64,000 nt of DNA from Jiella soli (GCF_020615385.1 NZ_JAJAVB010000026.1:26816-90815); one strand, 5' to 3'. Numbered from the stretch's first letter, positions 1 through 9,732 are shown. Notes: a model not told the origin generated them from the letters alone. Translations and numbers: made by a program.

Positions 1-7
1 GGGAGGC

Positions 8-1306
8 ATGGACCTTCCCTATCCGGCCCTGTCGCTCGACAATCTCCTCTACTATGTCTTCTTCGCAGAGATCGCGCTGGTGGCTGTGCTGTTCGTCCTT
101 TCCGGCCTGTTCTCACGGCCCGCTGCACTCGCCTTTCTGAGCTTCGCAGTACTTCGGATGATCTCGGCGCTCGGGCGGTCGGACTATTTGCACCTGACCT
201 TCTCGATCTCCGAACTCGTCGTCCTCACCCCGCTTGCCGTCGCGCTCCTTCCGCGGCTTCGCGTGGCGCCAAAGCGGGTCGCCTATGCCGCGGTGGCATC
301 GATCCTGATTCTCGGCATCTTCGCCGCCGGAATTCTGATCTCCTCGAGCGCGCTGCTTACCGCGCCGCCGCTTCTATGCCTCATCGCCCGGATGATGGCA
401 GAGGACCCGCGGCCCTTGCCGCCCTTGCCGTCCTGGCAAGGGATTGCGGCGGGGCTTACCGGCGCGGTGGCAATGGTCGCGGTCTTCTGGCCGATGTCCT
501 ATGATTCCTTCCGCTACGGCCTCGACGTTGCCTTCTCGCGGGAACCGCAGGGCCAGCTCCTCGGCGGCGTTCAATTCGGCTACCAACCCGCGCGCGAGCT
601 CGCCAATGTCCGAGCTTTTCTCGCTCGACATCCGCACAAGACCATCTTCAGCTTCCCCGTCCGCCCGATCTATTACGCTTTCGCCGACGCTCACGCCTCA
701 CGGCTAACCTACTTCGAGCCCCAGACAACGGTCGAAGAGGTCGCGGCGGTGATTTCGGATCTGAAGGCGAACCCGCCGGACGTCGTGGTGCAGGATGTCG
801 GCCAGATGCTGTCGACCCGCCCGAGCCTCGTGCCGCTCGCCGACTATCTCGCCTCGAACTACCACACCGAATGGCTCAACCGGCGCTTCCACGTTCTGGA
901 ACTGCGCGTGCCGCGGCAGACGCCGCGCCGGACCATGCGGCTGATCGACCGCTACAGCCAGTTGAGCGCGGAGAATCCCGGTGCCATCGATTTTTCCGTC
1001 CGCAGTCCCGGAGACACCCTGTCCACCCGGCTGGTGATCGAGGCGCACGGAGCCGTACGCCACACGCTTGACGTTCCGCCCGGCTGGCAGTTTTCGGCGG
1101 CGCTCGACGAACGGGAGGGCCATGCTGGAACCGCAATGGTGGAGATGACGCGAGCGGGCACCAGCAAACGCTATATGCTGAAGGCGGGGGAGAGCCAAGG
1201 GGAGCTGCCTCTGCCGGAAGGGGAGGGGCCGCTCACCATCGTGCTCCATCCCGGCGCGGACGGACGGAAGGCCGGATGGATCGATCCGCGCTTCGAGGCG
1301 CCATGA
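8..1306 (+). CDS. Polytopic membrane protein, GT-C/GT39-like C-terminal part (possibly 5' truncated)
   Basis: The protein has about five or six hydrophobic segments in residues 14-162 and then a soluble domain of about 270 residues. This layout is seen in the C-terminal part of GT-C (GT39-like) lipid-linked sugar transferases and related undecaprenyl-sugar membrane proteins. The frame has no stop between the window edge and the first ATG, so the real start may lie outside the window and more transmembrane helices may be missing. It overlaps the following GtrA gene by an ATGA, which suggests a translationally coupled pair acting on a membrane-bound sugar carrier. No catalytic motif is visible in the part present, so the enzyme class is inference. 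Confidence 0.55.
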   Translation: MDLPYPALSLDNLLYYVFFAEIALVAVLFVLSGLFSRPAALAFLSFAVLRMISALGRSDYLHLTFSISELVVLTPLAVALLPRLRVAPKRVAYAAVASILILGIFAAGILISSSALLTAPPLLCLIARMMAEDPRPLPPLPSWQGIAAGLTGAVAMVAVFWPMSYDSFRYGLDVAFSREPQGQLLGGVQFGYQPARELANVRAFLARHPHKTIFSFPVRPIYYAFADAHASRLTYFEPQTTVEEVAAVISDLKANPPDVVVQDVGQMLSTRPSLVPLADYLASNYHTEWLNRRFHVLELRVPRQTPRRTMRLIDRYSQLSAENPGAIDFSVRSPGDTLSTRLVIEAHGAVRHTLDVPPGWQFSAALDEREGHAGTAMVEMTRAGTSKRYMLKAGESQGELPLPEGEGPLTIVLHPGADGRKAGWIDPRFEAP

Positions 1307-1779
1307 GCCCGCGATCGAAGGAGGCGGTGCGGCGCCTGACCGGCCGGGTGCCGCCGCCCGTTCTCCAATACGCCAAGTTCGGTCTCGTCGGGGGATTTGC
1401 CACCCTGTTCCACAGCATCCTCTTCGTCGCCTTCGTCGGCGGGCTGGGGGTGCGTCCGATGCTGGCCAACAGCCTAGCCTTCTCCTGCGCGCTCGTCGTC
1501 TCCTATCTCGGCAATTATCGCTGGACCTTCGGCGCCGGCTCCCGCAGCTGGCTGAGCTTCACCAAATTCGCCGTGGTGAGCCTGATCGGCTTCGGCCTCA
1601 ACAGCCTGGCGATCTTCGTCATCGTGGACAGGCTGGAGCTCTCCTATCTCTACAGCCTGCCGGTCATGATCGGCCTCGTGCCGCCGGTCGTCTTCGTCCT
1701 CAATCGCACTTGGACCTTCGGCGCGAGGCAGCCGCCGGCGCACGCCGAGACGGAAGCGATTTATCCGGACCGCAGGTGA
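1303..1779 (+). CDS. GtrA-like flippase family protein
   Basis: This 158-residue protein has four transmembrane segments and the family pattern of GtrA proteins: an F-x-x-V-G-G stretch near the first helix, an N-Y-x-W-T-F motif after the second, and an N-R-x-W-T-F motif at the C-terminus. GtrA proteins are thought to move polyprenyl-phosphate sugars across the inner membrane for O-antigen or wall glycosylation. The ATG at 1303 was chosen because it makes an ATGA overlap with the upstream stop; an ATG 27 bases earlier is also open. Its 3' end overlaps the convergent acyltransferase gene by 19 bp. Confidence 0.88.
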   Translation: MSPRSKEAVRRLTGRVPPPVLQYAKFGLVGGFATLFHSILFVAFVGGLGVRPMLANSLAFSCALVVSYLGNYRWTFGAGSRSWLSFTKFAVVSLIGFGLNSLAIFVIVDRLELSYLYSLPVMIGLVPPVVFVLNRTWTFGARQPPAHAETEAIYPDRR

Positions 1780-2921
1780 CGGCACGGCGCGCCGGTCTCG
1801 TCCTTCGGCTCGTGGTCGGCGCGGCGGAGACGCGACGCCGCCATCCGGACGAGCCGGATATTCCGGCCCGGAACCAGCGCCGACCGGATCGCGAAGCGGG
1901 TCGGCCTCTCGAAGATCCGGTAGATCAGCGCCGACTGGAGGAGGGCAAGGCTAAGCGTAAGCGCAAAGAACGGGAGCGGGTGTTCGCGCGGGGCGAGCAC
2001 GGGCTCCAGATTCATGATCGTCAGCATGTGGGTGAGATAGAGCGCGTAGGAAATGTCGCCGCAAAAGCGGAAGGGGCGGCTGGCGAGCATGCGGTGGGCG
2101 AGGGGACTTGCGCCGACGCTCGAAAGAAGGACGAAGATCGCGGCCGCGATCTGCGGCTCCCACCACATCCGCGGCACATGGCCGAACAGCGCCTCAAAGG
2201 GCAGGGGAAAGAGGCAGAGAAGCGCCGCGGCTGCAAGGCCGACGCCGAGATTGCCGACGAGGCGGCGCCGCACTTCGGACAGGCGGGCGGACAGGGCCTG
2301 CCAGGCGAACCAGGCACCGATGCCGATCAGGAAGTAATGGCCGAGCTTCATCACCGGCATCGCGCCCGGCGGCAGCGTGAAATAGGCGGCAACGAGCACG
2401 GCGACGGTGGCGACAGCGAGCCGGCCTTCCAGCCGGTAGAGCAGCCAGAAGATCGGAAACAGCGCGTAGAACCGGATCTCGACGGGGATCGTCCAGAGCA
2501 CGCTGACACCGCTGCGAAGGAGGAGATGGTCGGCGATGTTGCCGGCATCGACGAGATAGGCCCGGGGCAGGCCGGGCCCCGACAGGGCCGTCACCGCGAA
2601 GGAGGCGAGGACGATCACCAGGAACAACGGCACCACCCGGGCGAAGCGGGCAACGGCGAAACGGTAGACCGTCGCCGGCCTGAACGCCGTGCCGAAGTAG
2701 ACATGCGCCATCAGGAAGCCGGAGAGGGCGAAGAAGATCATCACCCCAATCTGGCCGCCGCCCTTCTGGAAGAAGCTCCCGCCGAGCCCGGTCGCCTCGG
2801 CCAGATGCGAGACCACCACGATGATCGCGGCAAGGCCGCGTAAGCCGTCGAGCGCGGGGACATGCGCGCCCGCGGCCCCTTGCGGTGGCGCTTGGCGCGA
2901 CGCCGGCACGAAGGCGCTCAT
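1761..2921 (-). CDS. Acyltransferase family 3 (OafA-like) membrane protein
   Basis: The N-terminus has the typical acyltransferase-3 sequence: L-D-G-L-R-G, then V-S-H and later F-F-A-L-S-G-F-L, with about ten hydrophobic segments. Family members O-acetylate or otherwise acylate glycans and lipids at the inner membrane, and here the likely acceptor is the polysaccharide made by the neighbouring genes. The ATG at 2921 is preferred over one 51 bases upstream, because it lies 2 bp downstream of the stop of the preceding methyltransferase gene and its product starts just before the conserved domain. The two genes are probably one operon. Confidence 0.9.
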   Translation of the reverse strand: MSAFVPASRQAPPQGAAGAHVPALDGLRGLAAIIVVVSHLAEATGLGGSFFQKGGGQIGVMIFFALSGFLMAHVYFGTAFRPATVYRFAVARFARVVPLFLVIVLASFAVTALSGPGLPRAYLVDAGNIADHLLLRSGVSVLWTIPVEIRFYALFPIFWLLYRLEGRLAVATVAVLVAAYFTLPPGAMPVMKLGHYFLIGIGAWFAWQALSARLSEVRRRLVGNLGVGLAAAALLCLFPLPFEALFGHVPRMWWEPQIAAAIFVLLSSVGASPLAHRMLASRPFRFCGDISYALYLTHMLTIMNLEPVLAPREHPLPFFALTLSLALLQSALIYRIFERPTRFAIRSALVPGRNIRLVRMAASRLRRADHEPKDETGAPCRHLRSG

Positions 2922-2923
2922 GC

Positions 2924-4102
2924 TCAAGGCTTCTTGCGTCCGACGAGCGTGGTGGCCGAGGCGAGTTCCCATTGCGCGGTCTCACCGAGCTCGGCGATGA
3001 AGGGCTCGCGCCGCGAGGCCCAGTAGCGCTGCCGCAGCAGCTCGTCGACCGTCATCGCCGACATCTGCCGGCGCGCCTCCTCCGGCAGGCCGAGGAGATA
3101 GGAACGCAGGATCCACTGCAGCGACAGGAACGGATGCTGATGGTCGTCGACCGTATGCGAGACGATGTCGAGTTCGTCGCGATAGAGCCGGCGGTGCCCG
3201 GAGCGGGTGGCGTTGAAATAGTGGTCGGGATAGCCGTGCTCGGGCTGCATGAAGGGAATGCCCGAGAAGACGACGCCGCCGGGCTTCAGGACCCTGAGGA
3301 TCTCGCCGCCGCAAGCGAAGGGGTCGTCGACATGTTCGAGCACGGCGAGGGTGATGACCATGTCGAACGTCTCGTCGGCGAAGGGCAGGGCCTGGCCGAC
3401 GGCGAGAAGATCCGATGACGGATAATCGAAGATCTCCATGTAGACGACGTCGGGCCGCTCGATCCGCTTGAAGCCGGCGCCGAAGTCGAGCGCCATAAAG
3501 CCATCCCGCCGCTCCGCCGCCAGCATGTCTTCCAGGAGCGAGGGATAGGGATGCGCCGACACGCCGTCCGCCTTGGCAGACAAGTGGCCCGAAAAGCCGA
3601 AGCTCGGCTCAAGCAGGTTGAGGGCGCCATGGCCCGCCTGATCGAAGGACACTCCGCCCTCGGAAAAGCGCAAGGTGTTGCAGCCTTCGCTCAAGACCGG
3701 CCCGGCGCCGTCATTTTGCAGGCGCAGATGTTGCAGCAGCCAGCGGCGCTTGTCCGCCTTCCATTGTTTTGCCTCGATCATCCGCTTTGGCAGGTCGTCC
3801 GCGATGGCGAGCGCCGTTTCGGCGACCACCTTGCCCCCTTGCACGATCTCGAGCCGACATGCAGAACCGGCCACCCGACCGACGAGCTTCGTCATGTCGA
3901 GATAGACACGAAATCCTTGTCCCGCTTCGCCAAGATCGGGACGCGGCACGCTCTGATGCGCCATCTCCTGTCCATCGAGACGAACATGAAAGAGCTCGCC
4001 TGTGCCTTCGAACCAGCCCTCCAATACCTCGTAGGATGTGGCGAGGCAGTCACCGGGCAAAGACGTATCGACATTAAGCATGCAGCGCACTCTTGCGATC
4101 AT
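2924..4102 (-). CDS. Class I SAM-dependent methyltransferase with N-terminal extension
   Basis: The C-terminal half holds a Methyltransf_11-type domain: a glycine-rich motif I (L-D-F-G-A-G), an acidic motif II, and F-D-M-V-I-T-L-A-V-L-E-H-V, the usual post-motif signature. The first 170 residues look like a beta-rich domain of unknown role. It probably methylates a sugar or glycolipid of the local polysaccharide, which is inferred only from context. The gene is followed after 2 bp by the acyltransferase, and its 5' end faces the type I secretion genes across a roughly 100-bp divergent promoter region. Confidence 0.85.
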   Translation of the reverse strand: MIARVRCMLNVDTSLPGDCLATSYEVLEGWFEGTGELFHVRLDGQEMAHQSVPRPDLGEAGQGFRVYLDMTKLVGRVAGSACRLEIVQGGKVVAETALAIADDLPKRMIEAKQWKADKRRWLLQHLRLQNDGAGPVLSEGCNTLRFSEGGVSFDQAGHGALNLLEPSFGFSGHLSAKADGVSAHPYPSLLEDMLAAERRDGFMALDFGAGFKRIERPDVVYMEIFDYPSSDLLAVGQALPFADETFDMVITLAVLEHVDDPFACGGEILRVLKPGGVVFSGIPFMQPEHGYPDHYFNATRSGHRRLYRDELDIVSHTVDDHQHPFLSLQWILRSYLLGLPEEARRQMSAMTVDELLRQRYWASRREPFIAELGETAQWELASATTLVGRKKP

Positions 4103-4205
4103 CAGACTGTCTTTGCGATACCATAGGACGCAAGTCCATGATATTGCCTAGCAACGGGCGTGGGGGCAGGAGCGCCTCCGCGGCAGAAAAGGTTAAGGGT
4201 TTTCC

Positions 4206-5948
4206 TTGAGCGAACTGGACCAAGCCGTCTCGGCCTTTCGCCGCTCGCTGATCGGCATTTTGGCCATATCGGCGATCACGACGATCCTGATGCTGGCGCT
4301 GCCGTTCTACATGACGCAGGTATTCACACACGTTCTGCCAAGCCGCAGCGTCGAAACGCTCTTGGCACTGTCGGTGCTCGCCCTCATTGCATATGTGCTC
4401 TATGGCATTTTCGACGGCCTTCGCCAGTCGATCCTCGCTCGGGTCGCGGCGCGCTATGAGGCGCTTCTGTCAGGCCCTATCGTTTATTCCCATTTCATGG
4501 ACGCAGGCCGCGACTCCTCGTCTGGCCTGGAACTTCTACAGGATGTCCGCCAAGTTCGCTCCTTCGTTGGATCGCGGGCGCTTGCAGCCGTGTCTGAGGC
4601 GCCCTTCATCCCGCTCTTCATGGCCATTCTCTATCTGGTCGACACGACGATGGGGCTGATGATCACCGCCGGCATGGCTCTGATGGTTCTGCTGGCACTG
4701 GTTCAGCAAAGCGTAATGAAGAGTGGTGTCGAGGCGCAGAACAATGCCTCGCGGGCCGCCAATCGCGTCCTCCAGGCGCATATCGAACAGTCCGAGACTG
4801 TGCGGGTGCTGGGGCTCCAAAAGATCGCGCTTGACCGCTGGGGTGTTCCGAACGCACGGGCTGTTACCTCGTTCATCGATTTGCAATCGCTTGGCGCTTT
4901 CTACGGCGGCGTCTCGAAATTTCTACGGTTTTCGCTGCAGTCTGCCATTCTGGGCTTCGGCGCCTTCCTGGCGATTGAGGGGGACATATCTTCCACCGTC
5001 GTCTTCGCCTGCATGATGATCGGTGGGCGAGCACTGGCGCCACTCGATGGCCTTGTTGGTTCCTGGAGTTCTCTCACCACGGCTTGGGAGTCGCACAAGC
5101 GGGTCCGTGACGCGTTGACCGGCTTTTATATGGAGCCAGAAAGGACAGCTCTGCCGGAGCCGGCAGGAGCAATCCAGGTCGAAAAGCTGATCTATGGCAT
5201 GAGCGGTCAGAGTGAGCCGATCATCAAGCGGATTTCCTTCGGCTTCCAGGCGGGTGAGAGCATCGCGATCATCGGCCCCAGCGGCGCAGGCAAGTCGACG
5301 CTCCTGCGTCTGATGGTCGGAGCACTCGCGCCGGCCTCGGGTACGATCCGTCTCGACGGTGCCGACCTCAGGCAATGGGATCGGCTGCAACTTGGTCGGC
5401 ATATCGGCTATGTGCCCCAGAGCGTCGATTTCCTCCCCGGCACCGTCGCGGATAACATCGCCCGTTTCGATCCTGAGCGCGACGACGCAGAAGTGGTTGC
5501 CGCGGCCCGGCAGGCCGGGATCCACGAGCTTATTTTGAGATTTCCGCAGGGCTATAACACGCCGCTCGGCCGCGGTGCGTTCGCGCCCTCGGGGGGCCAG
5601 AAGCAGCTGCTCGCTGTCGCCCGGGCCTTCTATCGCAATCCCAAGCTCCTGTTCTTCGACGAGCCCAACTCCAATCTCGACCAACAGGGCGACCACCTTC
5701 TGATGCAGGCAATCGGCCAAGCCAGAAAGCGGGGCGCGACCGTGGTGCTCGTCACTCAGCGTCCAAGCCTTCTTCAGGTGGCTGACAAGGTCCTGGTCAT
5801 GCGGGACGGCCTGATCGACAATTTCGGCCCGCGCAACGAGGTCCTGCCAAAGGTTGTCAAGCCCGCCGCGGTCCAGCAGCAACCACAAAAGCGCCAGGCA
5901 ATCGAGCAAAAAGACGGATCGGTCCCGGCCGTTAACGCAGGTTCCTGA
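4206..5948 (+). CDS. Type I secretion ABC transporter, permease plus ATPase (PrtD/HlyB family)
   Basis: The 580-residue protein has an N-terminal transmembrane domain (about 1-300) and an ABC ATPase domain. The Walker A is G-P-S-G-A-G-K-S-T at 357-365, the signature S-G-G-Q is at 462-465, and the Walker B is L-L-F-F-D-E-P at 481-487. There is no C39 peptidase domain, as in PrtD-like exporters of RTX proteins. The start is TTG: an in-frame TAA lies 12 bases upstream and no ATG is close. The usual switch histidine in V-T-H-R-P is a glutamine here (Gln518). The stop overlaps the HlyD start by 1 bp. The likely cargo is the pair of RTX proteins at 9976-13281. No TolC partner is in the window. Confidence 0.95.
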   Translation: MSELDQAVSAFRRSLIGILAISAITTILMLALPFYMTQVFTHVLPSRSVETLLALSVLALIAYVLYGIFDGLRQSILARVAARYEALLSGPIVYSHFMDAGRDSSSGLELLQDVRQVRSFVGSRALAAVSEAPFIPLFMAILYLVDTTMGLMITAGMALMVLLALVQQSVMKSGVEAQNNASRAANRVLQAHIEQSETVRVLGLQKIALDRWGVPNARAVTSFIDLQSLGAFYGGVSKFLRFSLQSAILGFGAFLAIEGDISSTVVFACMMIGGRALAPLDGLVGSWSSLTTAWESHKRVRDALTGFYMEPERTALPEPAGAIQVEKLIYGMSGQSEPIIKRISFGFQAGESIAIIGPSGAGKSTLLRLMVGALAPASGTIRLDGADLRQWDRLQLGRHIGYVPQSVDFLPGTVADNIARFDPERDDAEVVAAARQAGIHELILRFPQGYNTPLGRGAFAPSGGQKQLLAVARAFYRNPKLLFFDEPNSNLDQQGDHLLMQAIGQARKRGATVVLVTQRPSLLQVADKVLVMRDGLIDNFGPRNEVLPKVVKPAAVQQQPQKRQAIEQKDGSVPAVNAGS

Positions 5949-7339
5949 TGGCAAATAAGCGATCTCTCACCACCGCCCCCAATGAACGCGCCGCGGCCCT
6001 TTCTGGCGGCGGCGCGGCGGCGGCCGGGCCTTTCTACCATGCCTGGCATCACCAGGTGCCACTGAAGCTGCCAATCCGCTTGCGGCTGCTCTTAGCCATC
6101 CTGTTTCTCTTGGTCGGGACCGGTATCGTCTGGGCTGTGACCGTGCCGATCAGCGGCGCCTTCATGAGCGAAGGCCGGCTAGTCGCCGAAGGCAAAAATC
6201 GCGTCGTCGACCATCTGGAAGGCGGCATCGTCGAAGAGGTCTTTGTCCGTGAGGGCGATAAGGTGAAAGCTGGCGACCTGCTCGCCCGCATGGACGTTAC
6301 CAATGCTTCGGTCGCGCTCGCCAATGCCGAGAGCCAGCGCGACGTTGACCGCATCCAGATGGTCCGACTTCTCACCGAGCAGCGCGGTGATGAGGAAATC
6401 GTCTGGCCGGAAGACCTAGAAGCGCGCATCAAGAACGATCCAGACCTTGCCGAGGCGGCGATCGCCCAACGGAAGGAGTTCGCGTCTAAAACCCAGGAGC
6501 TTGCTGCCCTCAAGAGCATTCTTACCGAGCGCATCAACACCAACACTCAGCTAGTCGATAGTCTCGAGAAGCTGCGCCAGGAGCGCATCAAGCGCATCGC
6601 CGATACCCAGAATGAGGTCGATCTCTCCGATCAGATGATGAAGAAGGGGCTGACCACACGCGACCGCAACTTCGCACTAAAGCGTCAGCTCGCATCGGAC
6701 CAGGACCAGCTACGCCAGACCCTTATCCAGATCGACGATAAGCGCTCGACGATCAACGAGTCGCGCGAGCAGCTCAACCGGACCCTCTCGCAGCGCCAGA
6801 ACGAGATTGCGGACACGATTCTGAAGCTGCAAGCGGAGATCTCGCAGCTGACCGAAAAGATGCGATCCTATAGGGCAATGGCGAACCGGTCTGATGTGCG
6901 CGCGCCTGTCGCCGGCATCGTCACCAATGTCGCGGTCAACACGAGGAATCAAGTAATCGGAGCCGGGAAGCCTTTGTTCGAGATCTTCCCGAGCAACGTG
7001 CCGCTTTATGTCGAGGCAAAAGTGGAGCCGCGCTATATTGACAGCGTCGTTCTCGGCCAGCACGTTTCGGTCCAATTCCAGTCGCGCGAGCGGACCAAGT
7101 CCCGCCTGATGCTCGACGGGAACGTCACCTACGTCGCCTCGGACTCCGAGCAGGACCAGCGCACCGGCCGCTATTACTATACGGTGCGCGCCAAGCTCGA
7201 CCCGGAATCGATCGCCCAATATGGCGACATCGTCCCCGGCAACCTCGCCACGGTCTATTTCGAGCTCGATCAGCAGACCTTCCTGCAATATCTGGTGGAT
7301 CCCTATTGGGATATGGGCCAGAAGGCCTTTGTCGGCTAA
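5948..7339 (+). CDS. HlyD family periplasmic adaptor of the type I secretion system
   Basis: This 463-residue protein has one transmembrane segment near residues 46-66, a lipoyl-like half (about 84-125) with a V-D-H-L-E-G-G-I-V motif, a long coiled coil (about 130-290), and then the second lipoyl half and beta-barrel region. This is the standard membrane-fusion layout that links the inner-membrane ABC transporter to an outer-membrane TolC channel. Its start codon overlaps the ABC gene stop by one base, so the two are co-translated. The length is normal and no defects are visible. Confidence 0.95.
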   Translation: MANKRSLTTAPNERAAALSGGGAAAAGPFYHAWHHQVPLKLPIRLRLLLAILFLLVGTGIVWAVTVPISGAFMSEGRLVAEGKNRVVDHLEGGIVEEVFVREGDKVKAGDLLARMDVTNASVALANAESQRDVDRIQMVRLLTEQRGDEEIVWPEDLEARIKNDPDLAEAAIAQRKEFASKTQELAALKSILTERINTNTQLVDSLEKLRQERIKRIADTQNEVDLSDQMMKKGLTTRDRNFALKRQLASDQDQLRQTLIQIDDKRSTINESREQLNRTLSQRQNEIADTILKLQAEISQLTEKMRSYRAMANRSDVRAPVAGIVTNVAVNTRNQVIGAGKPLFEIFPSNVPLYVEAKVEPRYIDSVVLGQHVSVQFQSRERTKSRLMLDGNVTYVASDSEQDQRTGRYYYTVRAKLDPESIAQYGDIVPGNLATVYFELDQQTFLQYLVDPYWDMGQKAFVG

Positions 7340-7361
7340 GCGAACGGACCGGCAGCGGGCC

Positions 7362-8933
7362 GTGAACCATCAGAATACGATATCGACGTTTCTGCCACTC
7401 GAGGCCGAACGTATACTCGCAGACCTCGAGCCGGACGCGGACTGCCTCGCAGCGCTTCAAGCGCGCCATCCCGGTCTCGTCATCTTCGGGCCGGAGACGA
7501 GCGGCAGCGCCGACGTTGTGCTCCTCATCGGCGGGCACGACCTCGCGGCCCGTCTCAAGGCGCTCGCGCCCCGGCTGACGTCGGAGGGATGCTGCGTCGT
7601 CTTCACAGCCAACCGCCGCCATTACCGCCGGCTGGAAGCCTGGTTCTCAGGAGAGGCCGCGCCTACCGGAAGCGATCCCGGGTTGAGCCGCGACGAACTG
7701 CAGCAGGCTGTCGGGTCCGCCGGGCTTCGGCTCGCCAAAATCCGGTCGATCTTCGACGACAGGGAGGCCGCCAAGACCGCGGCCGAGGCGCTCGTCCCCT
7801 TCGGGCGACGCCTCGGCCTTGAGCCCCAGGCGCTCGCCGATCAGGTCGCATCGGCTGCCTTCCTCGCCCAGACCCGGCCGCGCGCCAGGCAGGGGCGCCC
7901 GATCACCGTGACCGGCATGACGCTCGGATCAAAGCCAGACGCCATGGCGATCGTTCGCATGGCCGGCCCTCTGGCAGCCCTTGCCAGCCTGCCTGACTTT
8001 GCCGTCAGCACTCTCGCTCCGAAGCCCGCCGTTCGGCGCGCGTCGGACGGAACGAAGAATGACATCTTCATCTGGCAACGCCCAATCCTAACCGACGCGG
8101 CGAGACCGGCGATTGACCAGATCATCTCGACCCATCACCTGTTCGTGCTGGAATTCGACGATCATCCGATGCGCTGGCCGGCAATTGCGCAAAGCGGCTA
8201 TCTCAACTTTCGCGCGCCACATGCCGTGCGGACCTCGACCGAGACGCTCGCGGCCATCCTGCGCGAGTTCAATGCCAACGTCTTCGTCTCGCCGAACCAG
8301 ATCGAGACGCTGCCGACCTTCCACCCGGTGGAGGACCGAAAAGGCCCGCTCCGGCTCCTCTTCGCCGCGCTCAACCGCAAGGACGACTGGGCACCAGAGA
8401 TCGCGGCCGTCAACCAGGTCCTAAAGCGCTATCCAGCCACCACGCTCGCCGTCGACGTCGTCTTCGACCGCGAGTTCTTTGATGCGCTGGAGGCGCAAGA
8501 CAAGCGATTCCATCCGCTCCTGCCCTATGAGGGCTATAAGGCGCTCCTGGCGAAGGCGGACATCGCGTGGCTGCCGCTCGGAGACACACTCTTCAACCGC
8601 TGCAAGAGCGATCTCAAATTCATCGAGTGCGCTGCCTACGGAGTTGCCATCCTGGCGAGCCCGGTGCTTTACGAGCAGGTGATCCGCGACGGCGAAACCG
8701 GCCTCGTCTATCGTTCGCACGAGGCGCTGGCAAACGGCCTCGCCGCACTAATCGAGGATGCAGACCTCCGGGCCCGGCTCGTGCGGGCCGCCTACGACGA
8801 GATCGCCGCAACGCGCCTCAGGGTGCATCACGTTGCGCGCGAGGCGAACTGGTATCGCAGCCTGCTCGACCGACACGACGCGCTCGAGGATGAGCGACAG
8901 GGCAGGATGGCGCGGCTTCCCCTGGTCGGGTAG
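7362..8933 (+). CDS. Glycosyltransferase with GT4-like C-terminal domain
   Basis: The C-terminal half carries a GT-B nucleotide-sugar binding region, with D-I-A-W-L-P-L, then K-F-I-E-C-A-A-Y-G-V-A-I-L-A-S and a G-E-T-G-L-V-Y motif, as in glycosyltransferases group 1. The N-terminal 200 residues are less typical. The GTG at 7362 is the most reasonable start, because upstream in-frame residues lie inside the HlyD gene and have shadow-like composition. The gene follows the HlyD gene by 22 bp in the same direction and so probably belongs to the secretion operon. It might glycosylate the polysaccharide or possibly the RTX cargo; the sequence does not decide between them. Confidence 0.82.
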   Translation: MNHQNTISTFLPLEAERILADLEPDADCLAALQARHPGLVIFGPETSGSADVVLLIGGHDLAARLKALAPRLTSEGCCVVFTANRRHYRRLEAWFSGEAAPTGSDPGLSRDELQQAVGSAGLRLAKIRSIFDDREAAKTAAEALVPFGRRLGLEPQALADQVASAAFLAQTRPRARQGRPITVTGMTLGSKPDAMAIVRMAGPLAALASLPDFAVSTLAPKPAVRRASDGTKNDIFIWQRPILTDAARPAIDQIISTHHLFVLEFDDHPMRWPAIAQSGYLNFRAPHAVRTSTETLAAILREFNANVFVSPNQIETLPTFHPVEDRKGPLRLLFAALNRKDDWAPEIAAVNQVLKRYPATTLAVDVVFDREFFDALEAQDKRFHPLLPYEGYKALLAKADIAWLPLGDTLFNRCKSDLKFIECAAYGVAILASPVLYEQVIRDGETGLVYRSHEALANGLAALIEDADLRARLVRAAYDEIAATRLRVHHVAREANWYRSLLDRHDALEDERQGRMARLPLVG

Positions 8934-8961
8934 GGACGGACATCCTATCGAGGAGAATCCC

Positions 8962-9732
8962 ATGACCCACGATCTTGCCTTCCTCTATTCGCCCGTCCTG
9001 TTCCAAGCGCCCCAACGGATCGGTGTTTCGGCCTGGCTGGAGCATGCGCCTTTCGCCTTCTGGCTGATCGACAAGCTCAGGCCGCGGCAATTGGTGGAGC
9101 TCGGGACCCATACCGGCGTGTCATTCTGCGCCTTCGCTCAGGCCGCCAAGCAGCTGAAGACCGGGACCGCCTGCCATGCCGTAGACACTTGGCAGGGCGA
9201 CCCGCACGCCGGGTATTACGGCGACGACATCTTCACCGACCTCTCCCAACACGTCGCCGCGCGCTACGCCGACTTTGCCCATCTCGTCCGCTCGACCTTT
9301 GACGAGGCGCTGCCCCGCTTTGCCGATGGGTCGATTGATCTCCTCCATATCGACGGGCTGCACACCTATGACGCGGTGGCCCACGACTATCAGACTTGGC
9401 TGCCGAAGGTTTCCGAGGGCGGCCTCATCCTCTTCCACGACACCAATGTGCGGACCCGCGATTTCGGGGTTTACCGCCTCTGGGCGGAGCTTGCAGCCGA
9501 GAACGACAGCTTCGAGTTTCTGCACGGCTTCGGGCTCGGCGTCATGATCAAAGGCCGGACCGACAATTCCGTCCTCAACGCGCTGACCACAGCCTCGCTC
9601 GATCCAACCACGACCGAAGCGATCCGGCGAACTTTCGCATATCTGGGCGAGGCGCTCACGATCCGAACCAAGCTGCTCATCGCGCAGCAAAAGTCTGCAG
9701 CCCATTCGCACCCCGAAACCGCCCGCACCTGA
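8962..9732 (+). CDS. Class I SAM-dependent methyltransferase (Methyltransf_24 type)
   Basis: The start at 8962 is set by an AGGAG at 8951-8955. The 256-residue protein has a motif I variant (L-V-E-L-G-T-H-T-G-V-S), D-L-L-H-I-D-G-L-H-T-Y-D, and later I-L-F-H-D-T-N. This is the pattern of Methyltransf_24 proteins common in cephalosporin-hydroxylase-like and glycan clusters, where the D-x-x-H and H-D residues often bind metal. It follows the upstream glycosyltransferase by 28 bp. The substrate is unknown; a sugar O-methylation is the simplest guess. Confidence 0.85.
   Translation: MTHDLAFLYSPVLFQAPQRIGVSAWLEHAPFAFWLIDKLRPRQLVELGTHTGVSFCAFAQAAKQLKTGTACHAVDTWQGDPHAGYYGDDIFTDLSQHVAARYADFAHLVRSTFDEALPRFADGSIDLLHIDGLHTYDAVAHDYQTWLPKVSEGGLILFHDTNVRTRDFGVYRLWAELAAENDSFEFLHGFGLGVMIKGRTDNSVLNALTTASLDPTTTEAIRRTFAYLGEALTIRTKLLIAQQKSAAHSHPETART

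Noticed and set aside
1710..2843. Long plus-strand open frame opposite the acyltransferase gene
   Set aside because: It is an antisense shadow in GC-rich DNA: arginine-, glutamate- and glycine-rich without motifs, while the minus strand encodes a clear acyltransferase family protein.
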